DNA of 64,000 nt from Microvirga pakistanensis (GCF_004458765.1 NZ_SPJX01000167.1:62001-126000), one strand, 5' to 3'; shown: positions 17,176 to 26,531, numbered from the stretch's first letter. Numbers and translations: made by a program. Notes: a model not told the origin generated them from the letters alone.

Positions 17176-17724
17176 CTACTCTCGACCTGTCTTTACGGGA
17201 ACATCCCTAAATTCAACCTCGACGGGATCCGCGTATCGGCGCCCGTTGATCCGGTCGTGCCGCATAAAGGTGGGCGGAGCAATATGGACTCGCAGCGTAT
17301 AGCGGCCATCCCCTGGTACTGTGATGTTGCGACCATAATGGTACAGACCAGGGTGCCACAGGAAAGGCACGTCGAAGGGGCCGATCTGCGTGCCGTCTTG
17401 GCTGATCAGCGACGCCTGAATTGCCAGATAAGGGATGAAGCGACCATCCCCCGCATCACTCACGGAGATCTCCAAGTGACAGTTCTCGTCCTTGGGCTCA
17501 GACCATTCAAGCTTGCCCTCTGAGGAGAGCATGTACATACCCTCAGCCCGCTCCTGAGCGTAAGCTATGGTATAGTCGCCTACCTGCTGCTCACCGCCAC
17601 TGTCGGCCACGTGCTGGGCCATATACCGGAGTGAGCGGTAGTAGGCTTCGCCCTCAGCCTTGGCCATCTCAAGCTGCTTCTTGTCAGCTTCATCACTGGG
17701 CTTCTCCGGCGGACCTGATGTCAT
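17176..17724 (-). CDS. P19/Tp34-like iron transport-associated protein
   Basis: The 182-residue protein resembles the Fe2+ transport protein family (P19, Tp34, FTR-associated). Typical elements are the EGMYM segment, LEISVSDAGDGRFIPYLAI, FLWHPGLYHYGRNITVPG and YTLRVHIAPPTFMRHD, with His and Met residues that bind metal in the family. Unlike characterised members it shows no signal peptide; the N-terminus is hydrophilic. It lies 20 bases downstream of the molybdopterin subunit gene on the same strand and so may be part of that operon. No permease gene is next to it. Confidence 0.75.
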   Translation of the reverse strand: MTSGPPEKPSDEADKKQLEMAKAEGEAYYRSLRYMAQHVADSGGEQQVGDYTIAYAQERAEGMYMLSSEGKLEWSEPKDENCHLEISVSDAGDGRFIPYLAIQASLISQDGTQIGPFDVPFLWHPGLYHYGRNITVPGDGRYTLRVHIAPPTFMRHDRINGRRYADPVEVEFRDVPVKTGRE

Positions 17725-17744
17725 CGCGCTATCTCTCTTTAAGT

Positions 17745-20105
17745 TCAGCTGCGAATAGCGGGAGCATCGAGCAGCTTCTCGATCCGGATCGGCAGTTCGC
17801 GGATCCGCACTCCCGTAGCGTGGAAGACAGCGTTTGCCACGGCCGCGTTCAGGCCGACATTACCGAGTTCGCCGAGCCCCTTGATTCCTAGATCATTCAC
17901 CAGCTTATCCTCTTCCGGCACGAAGATCGTCTGGACCTCCTCAATGTCGGCGTTCACGGGGATGAGGTACTCGGCAAGATCGTCGTTGTAGTAACGGGCT
18001 GCCCGCCGGTCGATTTCTGTGGCCTCGTGCAATGCAGCGCTGATGCCCCAAATCTGACCGCCCATCAGTTGGCTCTTTGCCGCTTTCGGATTGACGATCC
18101 GGCCCGATGCATAGGCTCCAACCATCCGAGGGGCGCGCACCTCTCGGGTGCGGGCATCGACACGCACCTCGACGAACTGCGCCCCAAATGCGAACTGGAT
18201 CCTGTCCTTCAGCTTGGCTCCTCCAGCAAGCGAACTCGTGCCCCGGTAGAGCCGCTTCATCCCATCCGGCGGCGCACCGTGCGGGATGTTCTCGGCATAG
18301 ACCTCCATGGCACCGCCTGCCGCTCGCCCGAAGGCCTTGTCCAGCGGCTCGGACCTGCCGTCAGCAGACTGCAGCGTTTCGTCAGTCAATGTGAGACTGG
18401 CCGGATCCAGCCCGAAGTGAACGCTGTCCTGCGCGGTGACCGCCGCCCGCGCTATGCGGGATCTGATCTCCTCACAGGCCTTGGCGACCACATTGCAGAC
18501 GCTGGCGGTCGAATTCGAACCACCGGCCACGGGAGCCGGCGGAAGCTCGGAATCGCCCAGTTCAACGGTGATCTTGTCGAGCGGTATCCCAAGCCGGTCG
18601 GCTGCGGTGAGCGCCACAACCGTATAGATCCCGGTGCCGATCTCATGAGAGGCGCTCTGGATGCGCGCAGACCCTTGAGGTGTCAGCGTGACCCGTGCGG
18701 CGGCCGGCGCCACCTGGGTGGGGTACATCGTGGTGGCACAGCCCCACCCGATCAGCCAGTCGCCGTCACGCATCGAACCTGGCTCAGGCGTGCGCCTGGA
18801 CCAGCCGAACGCCTGCGAGGCGGCGTCAAAGCACTGCATCAGGGAACGGGAGGTATAGGGCAGCCCTTTGATTGGCTCCTTCTGGGTGTCATTGATGCGG
18901 CGCAGCTCGACCGGGTCCATCTTCAGGGCAACGGCCAGCTCATCCATGGCCGACTCGAGGGCAAACAGGTACGGGATCTCCGGTGGCGAGCGCATAAAGC
19001 CCGGCGTATTGCGGTCAGCATGAACGATGAAGACCTCGGAGCTCACGTTCGGACAGGCGTAAAGACGCGTAGAGGCATCCGTGCCTGCTACCTTGTAATT
19101 GTCCGGCCGCGAGCTGACCTCCCACCCTTCATGAGTGAGCGCCTGCAGGCGTCCATCCGGCGTAGCGCCAAGGCGGATGCGATGGCGCGTCTCGGCCCGG
19201 TAGGTGGCAATCGTGAAGCCCTGTTGACGGGTGGCTTCAAGCTTCACCGGGCGGTTCAGCCGGCGCGATGCATAGGCGATGAGTGCCGTGCGCTGCGTGA
19301 GTGAACCGCGCGCCCCGAATGCTCCTCCGATGTAAGGAGAGATAATCCGCACGTCAGATGGTTCGATCCCGAGCTGCTCGGCAAGACCATTCTGGTAACC
19401 ATAGACATTCTGGCTCGATTCCCAGACCGTCAGCTTGCCGTTTGACCATGAGCAGGTCGTGGTGAACAGCTCAATCGGATTGTGATGCTGGGTTGGCGTG
19501 TCATAAAAGGCATCGATCTTGACCGGTGCAGCCGCAAAGGCCTGAGCCGCATTGCCGACCTGGGGCTTTTCTTCACCAGGCTCCTCACCCTCGCGCGATG
19601 CGGAATCAGCCGAGACGATCTCAAGGCCAGGGCTGTCAAAGGTGGCCGAGGGTGCCTCCTCGGCATAAGTCACCTTCAATCGATGAGCCCCTTCCCGGGC
19701 AGCCTCGAAAGTATCGGCGATTACGACCGCTACGATTTGTCCATCGTGCCAGACGCGATCGGACGCCAGGGGCGCGATGGTCGTACCCATATAGCCCTTG
19801 TCGTCGAACGTCTTTCCCGGCTTAATCCGGTCGCCCACGTTTCTGTAGGTCAGGATGTCGAGCACGCCCGGGACAGTTCGAGTGTCGCTTTCATCCAGCA
19901 TGGTGATGCGGCCGCGCGCGATGGCACTGGTGACCAGGAATGCGTAGGCCGGATTGTGCCCGCCGCTGAAGTCGGAGCCATAGCGGGCTTCACCGGTCAC
20001 CTTGGCCCGGCCATCGATCCGTGAGGTCGAGGCACCGATGCCAGGACGGGCATCGTCTGGTGGCGCACCTTGCAGCATGACCTGAGGCCGAGGGGAGTCC
20101 ACCAT
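17745..20105 (-). CDS. Xanthine dehydrogenase family molybdopterin-binding subunit (PaoC-like)
   Basis: This 786-residue subunit carries the molybdenum cofactor. It shows the entry domain DGRAKVTGEARYGSDF, the glycine loop YIGGAFGARG, HEIGTGIYTV, and the C-terminal KGLGELGNVGLNAAVANAV with the catalytic Glu of the family. It works with the FAD and 2Fe-2S subunits encoded immediately upstream, as in periplasmic aldehyde oxidoreductase PaoABC. ATG 20105 has GGAG 8 bases upstream and is 3 bases past the preceding stop; a TTG at 20111 would overlap it. The chaperone gene (PaoD/XdhC type) is not nearby. Confidence 0.92.
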   Translation of the reverse strand: MVDSPRPQVMLQGAPPDDARPGIGASTSRIDGRAKVTGEARYGSDFSGGHNPAYAFLVTSAIARGRITMLDESDTRTVPGVLDILTYRNVGDRIKPGKTFDDKGYMGTTIAPLASDRVWHDGQIVAVVIADTFEAAREGAHRLKVTYAEEAPSATFDSPGLEIVSADSASREGEEPGEEKPQVGNAAQAFAAAPVKIDAFYDTPTQHHNPIELFTTTCSWSNGKLTVWESSQNVYGYQNGLAEQLGIEPSDVRIISPYIGGAFGARGSLTQRTALIAYASRRLNRPVKLEATRQQGFTIATYRAETRHRIRLGATPDGRLQALTHEGWEVSSRPDNYKVAGTDASTRLYACPNVSSEVFIVHADRNTPGFMRSPPEIPYLFALESAMDELAVALKMDPVELRRINDTQKEPIKGLPYTSRSLMQCFDAASQAFGWSRRTPEPGSMRDGDWLIGWGCATTMYPTQVAPAAARVTLTPQGSARIQSASHEIGTGIYTVVALTAADRLGIPLDKITVELGDSELPPAPVAGGSNSTASVCNVVAKACEEIRSRIARAAVTAQDSVHFGLDPASLTLTDETLQSADGRSEPLDKAFGRAAGGAMEVYAENIPHGAPPDGMKRLYRGTSSLAGGAKLKDRIQFAFGAQFVEVRVDARTREVRAPRMVGAYASGRIVNPKAAKSQLMGGQIWGISAALHEATEIDRRAARYYNDDLAEYLIPVNADIEEVQTIFVPEEDKLVNDLGIKGLGELGNVGLNAAVANAVFHATGVRIRELPIRIEKLLDAPAIRS

Positions 20106-20107
20106 GA

Positions 20108-21127
20108 TCAAATCTCCAGCTTTGCGGCCTGCAGAAGCGCCCGCACCAGCGTGCGGCGCCCGAGATCAAGCTTGTATTCGTTCTCGCCATGGGCGCGGGC
20201 ACCAGCGAAGGCAGCCTCGGCAGCCGCGTGGGCGATGGCCTCGTCAAAGGGTTTGCCGCGCAGAACCGCCTCGGCGTCGTGAGCCCGCCATGGCTTGTAC
20301 GCTACGCCGCCCAGCCCGATACGGGCTTCATTGACCACACCATCGCTCAGGTCGAGCGCCACCGCAGCGGTCGCGAGGCCAAAGGCATAGGATTGCCGGT
20401 CGCGAACCTTGAGATAGACCGAGCGCCTTGTCCATGGGCCGGCCGGCACGACGAAGCCGGTGATGAGTTCCCCAGGCGCCAGGACGGTCTCGACGTTGGG
20501 AACTTCGGGACCATTATGAAGCCGCTCGAATGGAATGGAGCGTGCTCCGCCTGGTCCTGCCGTCTCCACACTGGCTCCCAAAGCGGCAAGGGTCGGGCCG
20601 AAGTCGCCCGGATATTCGGCGATACAGTGCTCATTGATACCGAGCACCGCATGCTTGCGGTTCACGCCCTCAAGGGCCGAACATCCGGTGCCCGGCGCGC
20701 GCTTGTTGCAGGCCGGCCAGCTCGGATCACGGAAATACTGACACCGAGTCCGTTGCAGGACGTTGCCGCCTAGGCTTGCCATATTACGGAGCTGGGCGCT
20801 GGCCGCCTGCTGGAGCGACTGCGCGATCAGCGGATAGTCCCGCAGAATATCCGGATGCTCGGCCGCCTGGCTCATGCGCACGAGGGCGCCAAGGCGCAAT
20901 TCCTGAGCCGTTGCTGCAATCTGCCCATGCGTGCGCTCAAGACCATTGATATCCACGAGCACCTGCGGGCGCATGGTGTCAAGCTTCATCAGATCCAGAA
21001 GCAATGTGCCCCCGGCGATGAACTGAGCCGAGGCTTCGGTCGGAGGAATGGAGGTTTGGCTTGTAGGTGCCGCGGCACGCAGTGCGCTCTGCACGTCATC
21101 CGCGCGTTCGTACAGGAAGGGACGCAT
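20108..21127 (-). CDS. FAD-binding subunit of a xanthine-dehydrogenase-family enzyme (PaoB-like)
   Basis: The 339-residue protein has the FAD-binding fold of the CO-dehydrogenase flavoprotein family: FIAGGTLLLDLMK, the second flavin loop ASLGGNVLQRTRC, and the C-terminal domain. Cysteines in RCQYFRDPSWPACNK and TGCSA match the insert that binds an extra 4Fe-4S cluster in PaoB/YagS. It passes electrons from the 2Fe-2S subunit to the outside acceptor. The stop at 20108 is adjacent to the start of the large subunit, and it lies 6 bases after the 2Fe-2S gene. Confidence 0.92.
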   Translation of the reverse strand: MRPFLYERADDVQSALRAAAPTSQTSIPPTEASAQFIAGGTLLLDLMKLDTMRPQVLVDINGLERTHGQIAATAQELRLGALVRMSQAAEHPDILRDYPLIAQSLQQAASAQLRNMASLGGNVLQRTRCQYFRDPSWPACNKRAPGTGCSALEGVNRKHAVLGINEHCIAEYPGDFGPTLAALGASVETAGPGGARSIPFERLHNGPEVPNVETVLAPGELITGFVVPAGPWTRRSVYLKVRDRQSYAFGLATAAVALDLSDGVVNEARIGLGGVAYKPWRAHDAEAVLRGKPFDEAIAHAAAEAAFAGARAHGENEYKLDLGRRTLVRALLQAAKLEI

Positions 21128-21133
21128 GGCCGG

Positions 21134-21754
21134 TCATGCTTTCATTTGGGTCTTGGCCTGCTTGATGGCCTCGACAATGTGCGGATAGGCAGCACAGCGG
21201 CAAAGATTTCCGCTCATGTACTCGCGGATCTGACCATCGGTTTCGGCATGCCCTTCCGTGATGCAGGCAACCGCCGACAGGATCTGGCCAGGGGTACAGT
21301 AGCCACACTGGAACGCATCCTGATCGATGAAGGCCTGCTGCATCGGGTGCAGGGTGCCATCTGGGCTGGCCAAGCCTTCAATTGTGGTAACGGGCTCACG
21401 CACCATCACGGCGAGCGTCAGGCAGGATAGGGTGCGCTTCCCATTCACCAGAACGGTGCAAGCCCCGCACTGGCCGTGATCACATCCCTTTTTCGATCCC
21501 GTGAGACCGATATGCTCGCGTAGAGCATCGAGGACGGTGGTCCGGCTGTCGAGCATCAGCCGGTGCTCTTGATCGTTGATCCGAAGTGTCACGCCAACAG
21601 GCTGGCGCGGGTCTGGCGGGGCACTTGGCTGAGCTTCTGCTGGCGTCGGAGCGAGGGACTTCGCTATCAGGGGAGCCGCCGCTGCCGTGGCAGTCCCGGT
21701 CAGGAACTGACGCCGGCTGGCGTCGGGCAGGTCGTCAGACAGTCGTTTCGGCAT
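21134..21754 (-). CDS. 2Fe-2S subunit of a xanthine-dehydrogenase-family enzyme, Tat-exported (PaoA-like)
   Basis: The 206-residue protein has a twin-arginine signal (SRRQFLTGTATAAAAPL), then a plant-type ferredoxin domain (CDHGQCGACTVLVNGKRTLSC) and a helical domain with a second cluster (CGYCTPGQIL and CRCAAYPHI). In the PaoABC complex this subunit carries the Tat signal and drags the folded heterotrimer to the periplasm. GGAG sits 6 bases before ATG 21754; upstream in-frame codons lack a good site. It is the first gene of the operon. Confidence 0.93.
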   Translation of the reverse strand: MPKRLSDDLPDASRRQFLTGTATAAAAPLIAKSLAPTPAEAQPSAPPDPRQPVGVTLRINDQEHRLMLDSRTTVLDALREHIGLTGSKKGCDHGQCGACTVLVNGKRTLSCLTLAVMVREPVTTIEGLASPDGTLHPMQQAFIDQDAFQCGYCTPGQILSAVACITEGHAETDGQIREYMSGNLCRCAAYPHIVEAIKQAKTQMKA

Positions 21755-22175
21755 TGATGGCTCCGTCACAGGCGTGAGGCCACGGGAACAAGAGACTTGG
21801 GAACTCGGATGCACATCGTGGCTGCCGCCTATGATGCGCTTAGGCTCACCGGCGCCGCTGTTGTCATTCTCGTCCTAACGTCGACGGAACTGATTGGTTC
21901 ATGTTTGCCGCAACACGGTATTTGGATCTGCCACCCCATACAAAACTGAGCCAATGTTCCAACATGAGTGCCAGCATGCCGCCGTCGATCTATGCGCCCC
22001 GGCGACACATCCACGTCGGGCCAGGTTCCAGATCGGCTGAGATCAAACCAGACCTCGACAGTGGTAACGGCAGCCACGGAACCTGAGCTTTACTACCGGG
22101 TTCTCCTGAGAATGTGCGAACTCCCGTTGCGTTCAGGTCGAGATCGCGCTTGCCCTCATGCTCGAAGGGACTCCG
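21755..22175. other. Divergent intergenic region
   Basis: About 420 bases separate the minus-strand molybdoenzyme operon from the plus-strand sorbosone-dehydrogenase fusion gene. It must hold both promoters. I see no convincing coding frame, RNA or strong repeat; an 82-codon frame on the minus strand lacks a ribosome site and known motifs. Confidence 0.5.
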
Positions 22176-23981
22176 ATGCGCCTGGTAGCTGCCTTCATCC
22201 TCTCCGGAGCGTTACTCACACCTGCCCTTGCCATTGAGGGCAAGGCAGATCAGTACTCCAATGCAAGGATCGAGGGGCACGTTGTCGAGCCCCGTAAGCT
22301 TGAGGTAACTGAGGGACGCGCTAAGGACATGCTCAAGCTGCCGCAAGGCTTCAGCGTCTCCGTTTTTGCCGACAACCTCATTAACCCACGCTGGATCGCC
22401 GTGGGCGAAGACGGCACCGTCTATGCCAGCCGGCGTAACATCGGCGACATCCTGATGCTGCGGGATGAGAACGGAGACGGCAAGGCTGATGTCGTGAAGA
22501 CAGTCGCCTCGCGGTCCGACATGCATGGCATCACCATCCATCAAGGCAAAGCCTATATGGTTACCGCCAAGGATGTCTATGTCGCCGACGTGAAGGCGGA
22601 TGGAACCCTCAGTGACCTGCGGCGGATTATCAATGACCTGCCTGAGGCCGGCCAGCACAAGAACCGGACCCTCGCCGTCGGTCCTGATGGGATGCTCTAC
22701 ATTCAGGTCGCCTCAACCTGTAATGCCTGTGACGAGTCCAACCCTGAGAACGCCACGATCCTGCAGGCGTCGCTCGACGGCAAGACCCGCAGGATCTTCG
22801 CCTCGGGGCTGCGCAACACCATCGGCTTTGCCTGGCACCCTGTGACGGGTGCGCTCTACGGCATGGATCACGGCATCGACTGGCTCGGCGACCAGGAGCA
22901 TGTCGAGGAGTTGAACCTGATCCAGGAAGGCAAGCAGTACGGCTGGCCCTACATTTATGGCGAGGGCAAGTTCAACCCCGAGGACGAGCCGCCGGAAGGC
23001 ATAACCCTCGCTCAATGGCGCGACTGGAGCGAGGCGCCCCTGCTCGGCTACACGCCGCATGCCGCACCTTTGCAGATGGTCTTCTATTCCGGCCAACAGT
23101 TCCCTCGCGAGTACCAAGGCGACGCGCTGGTTGCGATGCGCGGCTCCTGGAATCGGCGCGAGCCGAGCGGCTACGAGGTGGTGCGGGTGCGGTTCGAGGA
23201 TGGCAAGCCAGTCCGCTTCGAGCCTTTCATGACAGGCTTCCTGCAGAAGGACGAGCAAGGTTACGGCTATCTTGGCCGGCCTGTCGGATTGGCTGTCATG
23301 AGGGACGGCTCACTACTGGTGGGCGACGACTCGAATGGTGTCATCTACCGCGTAACCTACACGGGACCGAAGGAACCCGAGGCGACGGCAGCATCTGCCC
23401 AGGGCGGCACTGCACCAGCGCCAGCCACTCCCGTCGGCAAGGTGTCGCCCCCAGCTTCGGATCTTGCAATCAGACTTGTCGAACCGAAGGTGCAAACGGC
23501 GGCCCTTCAGGTGACTTCGCCCAAGTTCCAGGCCAACGATGCTATCCCTCTCACCTACTCGGCCTATGGCGATAACGCCTCACCGCCGATTACTTGGTCG
23601 GGGGCGCCCGAAGGCACGAAATCGTTTGTCGTGATCGTGGACGATCCTGATACTGAGACGGCAAAGCCGTACACCTATTGGGTTGCTTACAATATCCCGG
23701 CAACCACCACGTCACTTCGGGAGGGGCTGCAGACGTCGCCCATGTTGCAGGATCCGAAGGGTCTGATGCAGGGGCGAAACACGCGCGGCTCGGTGGGCTA
23801 CACAGGCCTGAAGCCGCCTGTCGGCGATCCCGCCCATCGCTACCACATCCAGGTGTTCGCCTTGGATCGCAACCTGGACCTCAGGGCCGGTGCGATGCGG
23901 GCCGAGGTGATCGAGGCGATGAAGGATCATGTGCTGGCGGAAGGCGAACTGGTTGGAAGCTTTGAGCGCAAGCAGCCCTGA
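22176..23981 (+). CDS. Sorbosone-dehydrogenase-like beta-propeller fused to a PEBP (YbhB/YbcL) domain
   Basis: The 601-residue protein has a signal peptide (FILSGALLTPALA), a beta-propeller domain of the L-sorbosone dehydrogenase / PQQ sugar dehydrogenase type (about 50-400: GFSVSVFADNLINPRW, MHGITIHQGKAYMV, NTIGFAWHPVTGALYGMDHG, GYLGRPVGLAV), an Ala/Pro linker (about 402-430), and a C-terminal PEBP domain (about 440-601: NASPPITWSGAPEGTKSF, VDDPDT, GRNTRGSVGYTGLKPP, HRYHIQVFALD). PEBP folds bind small anions or lipids. AAGGGA precedes ATG 22176. The pairing of the two domains in one chain is unusual. The following cupin gene is 19 bases away. Confidence 0.88.
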   Translation: MRLVAAFILSGALLTPALAIEGKADQYSNARIEGHVVEPRKLEVTEGRAKDMLKLPQGFSVSVFADNLINPRWIAVGEDGTVYASRRNIGDILMLRDENGDGKADVVKTVASRSDMHGITIHQGKAYMVTAKDVYVADVKADGTLSDLRRIINDLPEAGQHKNRTLAVGPDGMLYIQVASTCNACDESNPENATILQASLDGKTRRIFASGLRNTIGFAWHPVTGALYGMDHGIDWLGDQEHVEELNLIQEGKQYGWPYIYGEGKFNPEDEPPEGITLAQWRDWSEAPLLGYTPHAAPLQMVFYSGQQFPREYQGDALVAMRGSWNRREPSGYEVVRVRFEDGKPVRFEPFMTGFLQKDEQGYGYLGRPVGLAVMRDGSLLVGDDSNGVIYRVTYTGPKEPEATAASAQGGTAPAPATPVGKVSPPASDLAIRLVEPKVQTAALQVTSPKFQANDAIPLTYSAYGDNASPPITWSGAPEGTKSFVVIVDDPDTETAKPYTYWVAYNIPATTTSLREGLQTSPMLQDPKGLMQGRNTRGSVGYTGLKPPVGDPAHRYHIQVFALDRNLDLRAGAMRAEVIEAMKDHVLAEGELVGSFERKQP

Positions 23982-24000
23982 AGCCGAAAAGGAGAGCTCC

Positions 24001-24342
24001 ATGACTGACACAACCGTAACGAAGGTGAGTAGCGCCCACTCGCCCACAGGCGAGCAAGGCGAAGTCTACCTCGCATCCGGCAAGCGCGTCTCCATGCGAA
24101 TGTGGCGTGACGAGGAGCCAATAAGCGATAAGCCTTCGCATAGGCACGAGTATGAGGTCGTGGGGTACGTGATCGCAGGACGGGCCGAGCTGGAGATCGA
24201 AGGGCAGACCGTTCGATTGGAGCCAGGCGACTCCTGGGTGGTTCCGGCGGGCGCCGAGCACACCTACCGCATCCTGGAGACGTTCACGGCTGTCGAAGCC
24301 ACAGCCCCGCCGGCGCAGGCGCATGGTCGCGAGCAGGCTTGA
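24001..24342 (+). CDS. Single-domain cupin protein
   Basis: The 113-residue protein has both cupin motifs: HRHEYEVVGYVIAGRAELE and PGDSWVVPAGAEHTYRI, with three His and one Glu positioned for metal binding. No signal peptide is present. AAGGAG lies 7 bases before the ATG, and it follows the propeller-PEBP gene by 19 bases, suggesting one transcript. Function beyond metal-dependent binding or small-molecule chemistry cannot be inferred. Confidence 0.85.
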   Translation: MTDTTVTKVSSAHSPTGEQGEVYLASGKRVSMRMWRDEEPISDKPSHRHEYEVVGYVIAGRAELEIEGQTVRLEPGDSWVVPAGAEHTYRILETFTAVEATAPPAQAHGREQA

Positions 24343-24357
24343 CCGCTAATGAGCGGT
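24342..24357. terminator. Hairpin after the cupin gene
   Basis: The ACCGCT/AGCGGT stem with a 4-base loop begins on the last base of the cupin stop codon. No T-run follows, so it may be a weak terminator or an mRNA-stabilising end. Confidence 0.3.
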
Positions 24358-24409
24358 TGCAAGGCAGAGAGTTCACAAAAGTGTCAAGCTGTCTGCTCCG
24401 GAGGACTCG

Positions 24410-25885
24410 ATGATGTCACTTCGAGGACGCAATGAGTCTTGCTGGGTTGCAACCGGGTCAAAAACAAGCTTTCCTAGCCTGAACGGCCCGTTGGACTGCG
24501 ATGTCGTGATCGTCGGCGCCGGGATCGTTGGGCTGACAGCGGCTCTTTCCCTCTGTGAGGCCAGCAAATCCGTCGTGGTCCTAGAAGCCCGTCGTGTCGG
24601 CACGCAGGTGACTGGGCGTTCCACGGCCAAGATCACAACCCAGCACAGCCTCATCTACCGGCACCTGATTGATACAGTTGGTCAGGATACCGCGATGCTC
24701 TACGCCGAGGCCAATCGCGTCGCCGTCGAACGGATCCGCACCTGGATCGAGACGCTTGGCATCGCCTGTGATTATGAGCGCAAGCCGGCCTATGCCTATA
24801 CTTGCAATCCGCAACGGGTGGATTCCATTCGTGAGGAGGCCGAGGCTGCCCGGATCCTGGGCTTTAATGCTGACGTTCTCGACCAAGCGCCCCTGCCCTT
24901 CGCCGCTGCCGGCGCTCTGTGCTTTCCTGACCAAGCCCAATTTAATCCGGCCAGCTATCTGGTGGCACTCGCAAAAGCGGTCGAGGCCCGTGGCGGCCGG
25001 ATCTTTGAGCAGAGCCGGGTCACGTCCTTCGACCAGGAGGACGGATGGCGTGTTGGGACCGCACATGGGACGGTCAGGGCCGCCCAAGTGGTCATCGCCA
25101 CCAACATGACCGTGAAGAGTCCCGTTGGTTATGCCAATCGCACGCAGCCCCGCAGTCACGTGGCTATGGCGTTCCGGCTTGAGGACCCCGCCGCCTTTGA
25201 AGGCATGTTCATCAGCATCGACGACCCGACTCACTCAATCAGGACTGGTCGGGATCAGGATGGGCCTTTGCTGATCACCTTAGGGCCCCGCTTCAACACC
25301 GGCCAGGATGGCGATGTCGCCCGGCGCTTTCGCGACTTGGAGCACTGGACCCGGACGAATCTTCCCGTCCGCGAGGTGGTCTGGCGCTGGTGCAACGAGG
25401 ACTATGACACGGCCGACCGCATGCCGTATGTCGGCCCGCCTGACCCGAAGAAGGCCTCTGGCTTCTATGTGGCGACAGGGTTCAACGGGTGGGGCATCAG
25501 CAACGGGACGGCCGCCGGTCTGCTCATCACCTCCGAGATTGCTACGGGGGCACGTCCGTGGGGCAGCCTGTATGATCCGACACGGCCTGCACCTGAGGAC
25601 TTTCACCAGAGCGGAGACACCCAATCCCTCGTCGACGACATTGCTCAGATCGCTCCGGGCGAAGGCGGAGTGATAGTCCGCGGGGATGAGAGAATCGCCG
25701 TATGGCGGGACGACAACGGAAATCTTCACGCTCTTTCGGCGAGCTGCACGCACAAGGGCTGCACCGTGACTTGGAACAACGCGGATCGAACCTGGGATTG
25801 TCCCTGCCATGGGTCGATGTTCGAGGCCGACGGAACCGTAATCCACGGCCCCGCCCGTGAGCCGCTGCCCCCACGGCTAATCTAA
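24410..25885 (+). CDS. FAD-dependent oxidoreductase with C-terminal Rieske 2Fe-2S domain
   Basis: The 491-residue protein has an N-terminal DAO-type FAD domain (CDVVIVGAGIVGLTAALSL; GRSTAKITTQHSLIY) of about 380 residues and a C-terminal Rieske domain (about 410-491) with the ligands CTHKGC and CPCHGS. Proteins of this build occur widely but substrates are mostly unknown; amine or amino-acid-type oxidation is the usual guess. It has no signal peptide, so is likely cytoplasmic. GGAGG lies 5 bases before the first of two adjacent ATGs. It follows the cupin gene by 67 bases, with a hairpin between. Confidence 0.88.
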   Translation: MMSLRGRNESCWVATGSKTSFPSLNGPLDCDVVIVGAGIVGLTAALSLCEASKSVVVLEARRVGTQVTGRSTAKITTQHSLIYRHLIDTVGQDTAMLYAEANRVAVERIRTWIETLGIACDYERKPAYAYTCNPQRVDSIREEAEAARILGFNADVLDQAPLPFAAAGALCFPDQAQFNPASYLVALAKAVEARGGRIFEQSRVTSFDQEDGWRVGTAHGTVRAAQVVIATNMTVKSPVGYANRTQPRSHVAMAFRLEDPAAFEGMFISIDDPTHSIRTGRDQDGPLLITLGPRFNTGQDGDVARRFRDLEHWTRTNLPVREVVWRWCNEDYDTADRMPYVGPPDPKKASGFYVATGFNGWGISNGTAAGLLITSEIATGARPWGSLYDPTRPAPEDFHQSGDTQSLVDDIAQIAPGEGGVIVRGDERIAVWRDDNGNLHALSASCTHKGCTVTWNNADRTWDCPCHGSMFEADGTVIHGPAREPLPPRLI

Positions 25886-26012
25886 CAGCGGAATGGGGCA
25901 GACAATGCTGGCATCGGAACCATTGACCCTGCGACCGATTGAGCAATGACAAATGGCGCAGGCTGTGCCTGAGCGCTCTCGTATTACCGACACAACCAAT
26001 CGGGAGAAGGCG

Positions 26013-26531
26013 ATGAGGACACCGTTGTTGGGCATTGTCTGTCTTTTGGCGCTGACAGGGCCAGGTCTTGCCCAATCCACGCAAACGGCTCGGGCCACCT
26101 TTGTCGATGCGAAGGGCCAGCAGGTGGGCAGCGCTACTCTGACCCAGACGCGCAATGGCGTCTTGATCAACGTCGATGTCGCAGGGCTTCCGGCCGGTGA
26201 GCACGGTTTCCACATTCATGAGACCGGCAAATGCGAGCCGAACACCCGCTTCGAGTCCGCGGGTGACCACTACAGCCTGCAGGGGCAAAAACACGGCCAT
26301 CAGTCCGAGGGTGGCCCGCATGCCGGCGACATGCCAAACCAGTTCATTGGCCAGGACGGCAAGCTGCGCGCCCACGTGATCAATCCCAACGTGACGCTGG
26401 GCACCGGTGAGGGCAGTCTGTTCGATCAGGACGGATCAGCCATTCTCATCCACGCCAAAGCGGACGACTATCGCTCACAGCCCTCTGGCGAAGCCGGTGA
26501 CCGTCTCGCCTGTGCGGTGGTGGCAAAGTAG
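26013..26531 (+). CDS. sodC: Periplasmic Cu/Zn superoxide dismutase
   Basis: The 172-residue protein has a signal peptide (LLGIVCLLALTGPGLAQ) and the SodC fold. Copper and zinc ligands are visible: GFHIHETGKC, AGDHYSLQGQKHGH, PHAGDMPN and ILIHAKADDY; Cys in TGKC pairs with the Cys in RLACAVV. It removes superoxide in the periplasm. GGGAGAAGG precedes ATG 26013; an earlier in-frame ATG at 25953 would add a hydrophilic stretch before the signal. Confidence 0.95.
   Translation: MRTPLLGIVCLLALTGPGLAQSTQTARATFVDAKGQQVGSATLTQTRNGVLINVDVAGLPAGEHGFHIHETGKCEPNTRFESAGDHYSLQGQKHGHQSEGGPHAGDMPNQFIGQDGKLRAHVINPNVTLGTGEGSLFDQDGSAILIHAKADDYRSQPSGEAGDRLACAVVAK

Noticed and set aside
18027-19304. Long plus-strand frame of 425 codons opposite the molybdopterin subunit
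   Set aside because: It lies entirely antisense to a well-supported gene and has the Arg/His-rich look of a GC-rich shadow frame.
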